From NCBI GenBank assembly GCA_015062715.1, contig SUUD01000167.1, forward strand, positions 1 to 5,019: a stretch of DNA of 5,019 nt, written 5' to 3'. The notes below the pieces were generated by a model, which was not told the DNA's origin, made no database searches, and was given only the letters and a program-made list of their open reading frames with translations. The position numbers and the translations under genes are program-made. The DNA comes from Olsenella sp. (GTDB taxonomy: Bacteria; Actinomycetota; Coriobacteriia; Coriobacteriales; Atopobiaceae). Shown piece after piece: positions 1-5,019 of this stretch. Each line of letters opens with the position of its first letter. Position 1 is the stretch's first letter.

Positions 1-6
1 CGACGC

Positions 7-59
7 AAGGACCGTCCCCGTAGCAGGTTGACCTGCCAGAAGGACCGTCCCTCTGGCAG
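7..59. repeat. REP-like palindromic repeat with a duplicated core
   Basis: Arms CTGCCAGA (33-40) and TCTGGCAG (52-59) are perfect 8-bp inverted repeats. The 11-base loop itself contains GGAC-C-GTCC (42-50), so the whole element can fold almost completely on either strand. The 12-base core AAGGACCGTCCC occurs again at 7-18, 33 bp to the left, near the window edge. A third small inverted repeat, GCAGGT/ACCTGC (23-28/31-36), overlaps the left arm at 33-36 and would compete with it. Short intergenic palindromes with a GGACNGTCC-type core are, from memory, repetitive in several gut actinobacteria and firmicutes and resemble REP elements mobilised by TnpA_REP (RAYT) proteins; this identity is an inference. 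It lies outside any gene, downstream of the PASTA gene, and could also help termination. No transposase is visible. Confidence 0.6.
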
Positions 60-67
60 AGACGAGC

Positions 68-100
68 GAGGGGCCGCCCCCGACGTCGGAACGGCCCCTC
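68..100 (-). terminator. GC-rich hairpin, probable terminator of the leuS-PASTA operon
   Basis: GAGGGGCCG (68-76) and CGGCCCCTC (92-100) form a perfect 9-bp stem. The 15-base loop contains the self-complementary CCGACGTCGG (80-89), so the hairpin may extend or cruciform. It begins 31 bp past the stop of the PASTA gene, where a terminator for the leftward transcript is expected. Reading leftward, the stem is followed by a pyrimidine-rich stretch rather than a clean U-run, so intrinsic strength is uncertain. An overlapping 12-bp palindrome, CCCCTCGAGGGG (95-106), offers an alternative partner for the same CCCCTC arm. Confidence 0.6.
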
Positions 101-130
101 GAGGGGTTGCATGGGGATGGCGACGCCCTC

Positions 131-1477
131 CTAGCCGTCGGAGTCCTTGTCCTTGGACTCCTTGTCGTCCGGCGTGGCCTGGATCTCGTAGTAGGGCATG
201 TCGGTCTGCTCGTCCCAGTAGGCCGTGAGCAGGTCCTGGTCGTTGAAGTCCATCGAGACGTAGTGGGTGTCGGTGGAGGTCACGCCGGCGTAGTCACCGC
301 CCAAAGGCGACCAGTCCCAGCGCACCGTGACCGCCGCCACGACGTGCCCGTCGGTGGTGGCCTCGATGCCGTCGACCTGGACGATGGATCGCGGCAGCGC
401 CGCCATGCCCTCGGGCACGCCCTCGGGAAGCTTCATCCAGTGCTTGGCGATGCCGTACCAGAGCTGGTAGTTGGTCGCCGTGTTGGCCGTGGTCTCGCCC
501 GAGACGCGCATGTTCGGGTCGACGTAGGACCTGAGGGCGGCCCCGATGGGCGAGTCGGCGCTGGAGGGGTCGGCGCAGTCGAAGACCGCGCTGAGGATGC
601 CCTCGGCCGCCTTCTTGAGACGCTCGATGCGGGCGCGGTTGACCGTGATCTCGACGGTGTCGCCCTTGTGGACCGCGGTGCCCGGCGCGGGGTTGACAGC
701 GGTGACCTTGCCGTCGGTGGAGGTGTCGGAGACCTCGACGTAGGTGACCTTGACCTCGAGCCCGATGTCCGTGAGCTTGGTGCGCGCCATGGACTCGTCG
801 AGCCCCACGACCTCGGGCACGGTGCGCGGCGCGGCGACGTGTAGGGTCACGAGCGCCTCGGAGGAGAGCGCCGTGCCCACGGGGGACGTCGACGACAGGA
901 CCGTGCCCGCCGCCTCGTCGGAGACCTCATCCACGAACTCGCAGGGAATGCCCTCTGCGTCCATCAGGGCCTGGGCCTCCTCGCGCGTCTTGCCCACCAC
1001 GTCGGGCATGGTGCGCTGCTCGGAGACGAAGAGCTTGATCCGGGTGCCCTCGGCCACGCGGTCGCCGGGCGCCGGGCTCTGCTCGAGAACGAGGCCGGGC
1101 TGGCCGTCGTCCTTGCGGGTCTCGACCGTGGTCGTGAAGCCGGAGGCCGCGAGCTCCTCGGTGGCGCGCTCCACGCGCATGCCCACGACGTCGGGGATGG
1201 ATCGCCCGCCCCACATCTCGTTCTCGTACAGGACGAACGAGACGAGCGCCGCGGCGATGCCGACGAGCAGGATGGCCACGAAGGCTCGGGCGATGTTGCC
1301 CCCGCCCGAGCGCCGGGGAATGTCAGGCTGCTGGGCGGCGTAGCTCGACGCGACCCGGCGCGCCTCGCGCGCGCTCCTGCGCGTGTCGGCGCCCGCCGCC
1401 AGGTTTGCCCCGCAGTGGGGACAGCAGGCGGGGAGCATCCCGTCGCCAAGCTCTTTGCGGCACTTGGGACAACGCAT
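131..1477 (-). CDS. Zinc-ribbon, single-pass membrane protein with three PASTA domains
   Basis: The 448-residue product starts with a zinc ribbon (C3-P-K-C6 and C19-P-H-C22, with an extra C18), so the ATG at 1477 is secure. A basic linker (R55-R56) leads into one membrane helix at about 62-84, giving an N-in, C-out topology. Outside follow three PASTA repeats at about 93-152, 156-215 and 219-280, each opening with (I/M/V)-P-(D/E)-V-V-G. Residues 283-298 look helical. The rest, to about 430, is a tryptophan- and tyrosine-rich domain I do not recognise, ending in a charged tail (DDKESKDKDSDG). PASTA domains are known to bind peptidoglycan fragments or beta-lactams and usually form the outer part of PknB/Stk-type Ser/Thr kinases. 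Here no kinase domain is present; the zinc ribbon takes its place. A cell-wall sensing or scaffolding role is inferred. The gene follows leuS by 6 bp and is probably cotranscribed and translationally coupled with it. Confidence 0.85.
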   Translation of the reverse strand: MRCPKCRKELGDGMLPACCPHCGANLAAGADTRRSAREARRVASSYAAQQPDIPRRSGGGNIARAFVAILLVGIAAALVSFVLYENEMWGGRSIPDVVGMRVERATEELAASGFTTTVETRKDDGQPGLVLEQSPAPGDRVAEGTRIKLFVSEQRTMPDVVGKTREEAQALMDAEGIPCEFVDEVSDEAAGTVLSSTSPVGTALSSEALVTLHVAAPRTVPEVVGLDESMARTKLTDIGLEVKVTYVEVSDTSTDGKVTAVNPAPGTAVHKGDTVEITVNRARIERLKKAAEGILSAVFDCADPSSADSPIGAALRSYVDPNMRVSGETTANTATNYQLWYGIAKHWMKLPEGVPEGMAALPRSIVQVDGIEATTDGHVVAAVTVRWDWSPLGGDYAGVTSTDTHYVSMDFNDQDLLTAYWDEQTDMPYYEIQATPDDKESKDKDSDG

Positions 1478-1482
1478 GGGGA

Positions 1483-1489
1483 CCTACTT
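1483..1489 (-). promoter_or_regulatory. Ribosome-binding site of the PASTA gene, lying across the leuS stop
   Basis: On the minus strand AAGTAGG matches the consensus AAGGAGG at six of seven positions and sits 5 bases before the ATG at 1477. Its first six bases are the last leuS codon (AAG, Lys850) and the leuS stop (TAG). Ribosomes terminating on leuS therefore end on the initiation site of the next gene, which argues for translational coupling. Confidence 0.7.
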
Positions 1490-4036
1490 CGCGACGATGT
1501 TGACGAGGCGCCCGGGGACGACGATGACCTTGGCCACCTGCTTGCCGGCGATCTGGTCGGCGACCGCCTCGAGGGCGGCAGCCTCGAGGGCGTCCTTGGA
1601 GGCGTCGGCGGGCACGTTGATGCGGGCGCGGAGCTTGCCCAGCACCTGCACGGCGATCTCGACGGTCGCGGCCTTGGCGGCCTGCTCGTCGAACGTCGGC
1701 CACGGCTCGTCGTAGACCGAGCCCGCAAGGCCCAGGGCGGCGTGGTACAGCTCCTCGCCCCAGTGCGGGCAGATGGGGCTGAGCATGGCCACGATGCCGC
1801 GGGCGACCATGTGGCACAGGGCCGGGTCGCGCCGGTCGGCGGGCACGTCGACGAGGTACTTGCTCGCGTCGTTCACCAGCTCCATGACGGCCGAGATGGC
1901 GGTGTTGAACTGGCCGCGGTCGAAGTCGGCCGTGCAGCGCAGGCCCATCTCGTTGAGGCGGCGGAAGAGCTCGCCGCCGGCGGCGTCGAGCTTGGAGGCA
2001 TCGAGGGCGGCGTCCTTGTCGGCCGTCTCGGCGAGGCCCCAGACGGTGCGCCAGGCGCGCTTGATGAAGCGGTTGGCGCCGGCCACGACCTCCTCGTCCC
2101 AGTTGAAGTCCTTCTCGGACGGGGCGATGAACAGGATGGCCAGGCGCATGGTGTCGGCGCCGTACGGGCCGATGACGCTCGAGGGCGGCACGACGTTGCC
2201 CTTCGACTTGGACATGGTGTCGCCGCTGGCGTCCTTGACCATGCCCTGGCAGAGCAGGTTGACGAAGGGCTCGTCGAGGTCGATCATGCCCAGGTCGCGC
2301 ATGACCTTGGTCCAGAAGCGCGAGTAGAGCAGGTGCAGGATGGCGTGCTCGATGCCGCCGATGTAGTTGTCGACACCCATCCAGTGGTCGACGGCCTCCT
2401 TGGAGAAGGGAAGCTGGTCGTTGTGGGGGTCGCAGTAGCGCAGGTAGTACCAGCTGGAGCACGTGAAGGTGTCCATGGTGTCGGTGATGCGCTTGGCGGG
2501 CTTGCCGCACTTGGGGCAGGTGGTCTCGTAGAAGGGCGCGTACTCGGCGAGCGTCTCGCCGGCACCCAGGTCGAGGTCCTCGGGCAGGCGCACGGGCAGG
2601 TCCTCGTAGGGCACGGGGACGTCGCCGCAGCAGTCGCAGTGGATCATGGGGATGGGGTTGCCCCAGTAGCGCTGGCGAGAGATGAGCCAGTCGCGCAGGC
2701 GGAACTGGACCTTGGGACGGCCGATGCCACGCTCGCCAAGCCAGGCGGTGATGGCGTCGACGGCCGGGCTGTGCTTGCCGCCCAGCATGCCGGTGAAGGG
2801 GCCGGACTGGATGAGGTAGCCCTCGGCGGCCATGGCGTGATCCCAGTCGACGTTGGTGACGACCATGTCCTGCTCGTCCTTGAGCCGCTCGTAGAGCGGG
2901 TCGTCCTTCTGGGCGATGATGGGCGGGATGGGCAGGCCGTACTTGCGGGCGAACTCGAAGTCGCGCTGGTCGCCGCAGGGCACGCCCATGACGGCGCCGG
3001 TGCCGTAGTCCAGGAGGATGTAGTCGGCCACCCAGATGGGCAGCTGCTTCCCGGTGATGGGGTTGATCACGTAGCGGCCGGTGAAGACGCCGTGCTTCTC
3101 ACGCTCGGAGCCCTGGCGCTCGACCGACGAGACCTGCTCGACGCTCTTCTTGAGCTCGAGGTAGGCGGCCTCGTGCTCGGTGCCGGCAACGAGCTCGGCG
3201 GCAAGCGGGCTCTCGGGCGGCAGCAGGAAGAACGAGGTGCCAAAGAGGGTGTCCGGGCGGGTGGTGAAGACGGTGATCAGGCGGTCGGTGGGCGTGACGC
3301 CGTCCAGGTCGGCCAGGGCGAAGTCGATCTCGGCGCCCTCGGAGCGGCCGATCCAGTTGCGCTGCTGGGCCTTGACGTTCTCGGGCCAGCCGGTGAGCTG
3401 GTCGAGGTCGTCGAGCAGCTCCTGGGCGTAGTCGGTGATCTTGAGGTACCACTGTGAGAGCTCGCGCTTCTCGGGGACCGACCCGCACCGCCAGCACTTG
3501 CCGTCGACGACCTGCTCGTTGGCCAGCACCGTGTTGCAGCTCGGGCACCAGTTGACGGGAGAGGTGGCACGGTAGGCCAGGCCCTTCTCCCACATCTTGA
3601 GGAAGGCCCACTGGCCCCACTTGTAGTACTCGGGGTCGCAGGTGCGCACCAGGCGGTCGTAGTCGTAGCTGAAGCCCATGCGCTTCATGGTGGCGATGGC
3701 TTGGTCCATGTTCTTGTAGGTCCAGGCGCCGGCCTGGGTGTTGTGCTTGATGGCCGCGTTCTCGGCGGGCAGGCCAAACGCGTCGAAGCCCATGGGGTGC
3801 AGGACCTCGAAGCCGCGCATGCGGGCCTGGCGCGCCATGGCGTCGCCGATGGTGTAGTTGCGTGCGTGGCCCATGTGCAGGTCGCCCGAGGGATACGGGA
3901 ACATCTCGAGGACGTACTTCTTGGGGCGGTCGGAGTCGTCGCGGGCACGGAAGGTCTGCTCGTCCTCCCACACCTTCTGCCACTTGGTCTCTATCGCCTC
4001 GGCGTCGTATGCCGGGATGGTGCTCTGGTCAGCCAC
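1484..4036 (-). CDS. leuS: Leucine--tRNA ligase (leucyl-tRNA synthetase)
   Basis: This cytoplasmic class Ia synthetase charges tRNA-Leu with leucine using ATP. The 850 residues match the usual bacterial length (E. coli 860). Visible in order: catalytic HIGH motif as HMGH (54-57) within a P-Y-P-S-G-D-L context; a zinc site C164/C167/C181/C184; the CP1 editing domain with T-T-R-P-D-T-L-F-G (258-266), where T263 corresponds to E. coli T252, and D356, corresponding to E. coli D345; the second half of the Rossmann core (DWLISRQRYWGNPIP, 449-463); a second Cys pair set C467/C470 and C507/C510; the KMSKS loop in the variant form TMSKS (607-611); the anticodon-binding helical domain; and a C-terminal end KVIVVPGRLVNIVAK typical of the family. 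The leucine-specific insertion seen before KMSKS in E. coli is essentially absent. Oddities are Gly355 before the editing Asp and Leu799 where Q-V-N-G-K is usual. The start is GTG, chosen because a strong RBS precedes it. It is first in an operon with the PASTA gene. Confidence 0.98.
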   Translation of the reverse strand: MADQSTIPAYDAEAIETKWQKVWEDEQTFRARDDSDRPKKYVLEMFPYPSGDLHMGHARNYTIGDAMARQARMRGFEVLHPMGFDAFGLPAENAAIKHNTQAGAWTYKNMDQAIATMKRMGFSYDYDRLVRTCDPEYYKWGQWAFLKMWEKGLAYRATSPVNWCPSCNTVLANEQVVDGKCWRCGSVPEKRELSQWYLKITDYAQELLDDLDQLTGWPENVKAQQRNWIGRSEGAEIDFALADLDGVTPTDRLITVFTTRPDTLFGTSFFLLPPESPLAAELVAGTEHEAAYLELKKSVEQVSSVERQGSEREKHGVFTGRYVINPITGKQLPIWVADYILLDYGTGAVMGVPCGDQRDFEFARKYGLPIPPIIAQKDDPLYERLKDEQDMVVTNVDWDHAMAAEGYLIQSGPFTGMLGGKHSPAVDAITAWLGERGIGRPKVQFRLRDWLISRQRYWGNPIPMIHCDCCGDVPVPYEDLPVRLPEDLDLGAGETLAEYAPFYETTCPKCGKPAKRITDTMDTFTCSSWYYLRYCDPHNDQLPFSKEAVDHWMGVDNYIGGIEHAILHLLYSRFWTKVMRDLGMIDLDEPFVNLLCQGMVKDASGDTMSKSKGNVVPPSSVIGPYGADTMRLAILFIAPSEKDFNWDEEVVAGANRFIKRAWRTVWGLAETADKDAALDASKLDAAGGELFRRLNEMGLRCTADFDRGQFNTAISAVMELVNDASKYLVDVPADRRDPALCHMVARGIVAMLSPICPHWGEELYHAALGLAGSVYDEPWPTFDEQAAKAATVEIAVQVLGKLRARINVPADASKDALEAAALEAVADQIAGKQVAKVIVVPGRLVNIVAK

Positions 4037-4042
4037 GTGTAG

Positions 4043-4050
4043 CTCCCTTC
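4043..4050 (-). promoter_or_regulatory. Shine-Dalgarno deciding the GTG start of leuS
   Basis: The minus strand reads GAAGGGAG, a purine-rich Shine-Dalgarno, 6 bases before the GTG at 4036. Spacing and strength fit initiation at this GTG. The next in-frame Met codons fall inside conserved synthetase sequence, such as Met45 just before the HIGH motif, so GTG is the only reasonable start. Confidence 0.8.
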
Positions 4051-4068
4051 AGGTTGCCTAACCGTTCT

Positions 4069-4074
4069 ATTTTA
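4069..4074 (-). promoter_or_regulatory. Candidate -10 box of the leuS promoter
   Basis: On the minus strand TAAAAT (five of six to TATAAT) lies 32 bases before the leuS GTG, within T-T-G-G-T-TAAAAT. This would give a leader of about 25 bases. No good -35 hexamer stands 16-18 bases upstream, so this is a weak call. A second -10-like hexamer, TAGAAT (4087-4092), is an alternative and likewise lacks a clear -35. Confidence 0.35.
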
Positions 4075-4075
4075 A

Positions 4076-4258
4076 CCAAACGCGGATTCTACGTCGTGCG
4101 GGAACGCCCGGCCATGCCCCAGCGCCGCCATGGAGTATGCCCACGAGCGCTTTGGGGTCGAGATGGAGCGTCGAGACGTCGTCTGCACCTGGTCGGGAGA
4201 GAACAACCAGTGCATGGGCGCACGGTGTCCCTTCTCCTTAGCGAATGCGTCACACTGA
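4076..4258 (+). pseudogene. Possible 3' remnant of an unidentified cysteine-containing gene
   Basis: This frame is open for 60 codons from just after an in-frame TAA (4073-4075) to TGA (4256-4258). From the ATG at 4130 it reads 42 residues, beginning MEYAHERFGVEMERRDVV and continuing through C-T-W-S-G-E-N-N-Q-C to C-P-F-S-L. About three quarters of these codons (31 of 41 after the ATG) end in G or C, as in the neighbouring genes, and the composition looks protein-like. However, no Shine-Dalgarno precedes the ATG, and the leuS promoter region lies immediately upstream, so no complete N-terminus can fit. The simplest reading is the tail of a gene whose front was deleted; an in-frame small peptide or chance openness in GC-rich DNA are alternatives. 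The Cys-x-Phe end vaguely recalls the C-termini of V4R, ATC-hydrolase-like or DUF6125 proteins, but I cannot assign it. Confidence 0.3.
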
Positions 4259-4286
4259 CAAGCGCCGCTCCCAACGCCATGGCCGG

Positions 4287-4354
4287 CTTACCCTTTGGTA
4301 TCAGTTTGTATAAAAGACCTGAATAATAATTGGTTTATGACGCTAATCTTATGA
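4287..4354 (+). promoter_or_regulatory. AT-rich island, likely promoter region of the TetR-family gene
   Basis: In an otherwise GC-rich window this stretch is strikingly AT-rich. TATAAA (4309-4314) is a good -10, with CTTACC (4287-4292; three of six to TTGACA) 16 bases upstream as a weak -35. Such a start would leave a leader of roughly 125 bases before the ATG at 4448. The direct repeat TTATGA (4335-4340 and 4349-4354) and the pair ATAAA/TTTAT (4310-4314/4334-4338) are possible but unproven operator elements. Between here and 4447 I see nothing further apart from a weak RBS-like GGGA (4438-4441). Confidence 0.35.
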
Positions 4355-4447
4355 GCTGCACTGAACGGCGAGGATGGGGAACGCACAGTATCTAGCCAAA
4401 GCACGACAACCACCAACCGACCACCAGCGAGCACGTCGGGAAACGCC

Positions 4448-5019
4448 ATGAGCAGAGCAAAGTACTCAGAAGAGGCACGAAACGCCATTATGGCCAGCTT
4501 CGTCAAGGCGACCAAGGACCTCATTGCCTCCGAGGGCATGGACGCCGTCTCCATTCGCCGCGTGTCTGCGGCCGCAGGCTACAGCTCGGCCACCCTCTAC
4601 CTCTACTTTGACGACATCAACGAGCTCGTCACCATGTCGCTCATCTCCAGCCTCGACGCCTATATCCGCGACATCATCGAGACGACGCCCGACGACGAGA
4701 CCCCTCGTGCCGAGTACCTGCGGACCTGGCAGATCTCCTGCAGGCACGCATTCGCAGACCCCGCGACGTACCTCGACCTCTTCTACGGCCCCCGAAGCCG
4801 CGACCTCGACGTCATCGCGCAGAAGTACTACGAGCTGTTCCCCGAGGAGCTGGGACAAGCCAACAAGCGCATGCTGAACATGCTCGCAGGCGGCTCGCTC
4901 AGCAGGCGAAACTATGCGGTTCTCGATTCCTTTGCCGGCGAGTTGGGACTCTCTGAGGGTGAGGCCAAGCTCGCCAACGACCTGACCATTGCCTACTTCC
5001 GCTCTTTCCTCGAGCAGGT
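4448..5019 (+). CDS. TetR/AcrR-family transcriptional regulator (3' end cut by the window)
   Basis: The 190 visible codons encode a one-component DNA-binding repressor-type protein. Residues about 10-63 form the TetR helix-turn-helix domain: F-V-K-A-T-K-D-L-I-A-S-E-G-M-D-A-V-S-I-R, then V-S-A-A-A-G-Y-S-S-A-T-L-Y-L-Y-F-D-D-I-N-E-L, the family's hallmark recognition helix and following turn. Residues 66-190 are mostly helical and form the variable ligand-binding/dimerisation part, which gives no clue to the ligand. Family members are usually 190-220 residues, so little is probably missing, but no stop lies inside the window. The ATG at 4448 gives a normal 15-20 residue lead into helix 1; there is no upstream in-frame start, and the only RBS-like sequence (GGGA) is weak. 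The ATG at codon 15 would truncate helix 1. The gene is not paired with a divergent target; it points away from leuS. Its regulon is not visible here; autoregulation through the AT-rich island upstream is plausible. Confidence 0.92.
   Translation, partial: MSRAKYSEEARNAIMASFVKATKDLIASEGMDAVSIRRVSAAAGYSSATLYLYFDDINELVTMSLISSLDAYIRDIIETTPDDETPRAEYLRTWQISCRHAFADPATYLDLFYGPRSRDLDVIAQKYYELFPEELGQANKRMLNMLAGGSLSRRNYAVLDSFAGELGLSEGEAKLANDLTIAYFRSFLEQ

Noticed and set aside
107..844. 245-codon plus-strand frame antisense to the PASTA gene
   Set aside because: Its residue bias (Val, Gly, Asp, Arg, His) is that of a shadow frame, and the minus strand carries three clear PASTA repeats in the same region.
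1415..3457. 680-codon open frame on the plus strand, antisense to leuS
   Set aside because: The translation is a low-complexity Gly/Val/Ala/Asp/His-rich string typical of the antisense of a GC-rich gene, while the opposite strand encodes an unmistakable LeuRS with all motifs.
4037..4260. T-box leader for leuS
   Set aside because: T-box control is common for synthetase genes in Gram-positives, but no T-box core (complement of the tRNA acceptor end within AGGGTGGNACCGCG) is seen on the minus strand, and the likely promoter leaves only a short leader.
4089..4280. 63-codon minus-strand frame upstream of leuS
   Set aside because: Arg/Pro/Ser-rich translation with no RBS and no family resemblance. 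It lies opposite the more plausible plus-strand remnant.
4261..4290. Inverted repeat AAGC...GCTT after the possible remnant, considered as a terminator
   Set aside because: Only 4-5 pairs with a bulge and no following T-run, too weak to call.
3862..4326. 154-codon plus-strand frame running out of leuS into the intergenic gap
   Set aside because: Most of it is antisense to the conserved N-terminus of LeuRS. Only the different frame at 4076-4258 looks at all coding, and that is listed separately.
4351..4395. 14-codon plus-strand mini-ORF (MSCTERRGWGTHSI) upstream of the TetR-family gene
   Set aside because: No Shine-Dalgarno before it and no feature of a regulatory leader peptide. A stretch of this length is expected by chance.
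4466..4858. 130-codon minus-strand frame opposite the TetR-family gene
   Set aside because: The plus strand encodes a textbook TetR helix-turn-helix, and the minus frame is the Val/Gly/Glu-rich shadow of it.

Overview
The window suggests a high-GC Gram-positive actinobacterium, most likely in class Coriobacteriia (the Olsenella/Atopobium/Collinsella neighbourhood). This rests on strongly GC-rich third codon positions, a long antisense open frame shadowing leuS, a zinc-ribbon/PASTA membrane protein, and a GGACCGTCC-core palindrome that I recall (not checked) as repetitive in such genomes. The genus is an inference.

Layout, left to right. Positions 1-130 are non-coding and hold three closely packed hairpins: a REP-like palindrome with a second copy of its core at the window edge, and a GC-rich likely terminator for the leftward transcript. 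Positions 131-1477 (minus) encode a single-pass membrane protein with an N-terminal zinc ribbon, three PASTA repeats and an unrecognised C-terminal domain. Positions 1484-4036 (minus) encode a full-length leucyl-tRNA synthetase (leuS). The two genes are 6 bp apart and the ribosome-binding site of the PASTA gene lies across the leuS stop codon, so they almost certainly form one leftward operon, leuS first. leuS starts with GTG behind a strong Shine-Dalgarno. Its leader looks short and shows no T-box.

Positions 4037-4447 separate leuS from a rightward gene. Next to leuS is its RBS and probable promoter. On the plus strand an open stretch (4076-4258) has coding-like codon use and a cysteine-rich end, but no RBS and no room for an N-terminus, so it may be the 3' remnant of a lost gene. 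An AT-rich island (about 4287-4354) follows, the best place for the promoter of the next gene. From 4448 to the right edge runs a TetR-family regulator on the plus strand, cut by the window after 190 codons.

The leuS-PASTA pair combines a housekeeping enzyme with a probable cell-wall-sensing protein, with no visible functional link beyond cotranscription. The regulator stands apart and its target is not in the window. I see no clear new multi-gene system. The points most worth following up are the palindromic repeat cluster, the zinc-ribbon/TM/PASTA architecture with its unknown outer domain, and the possible gene remnant beside the regulator.
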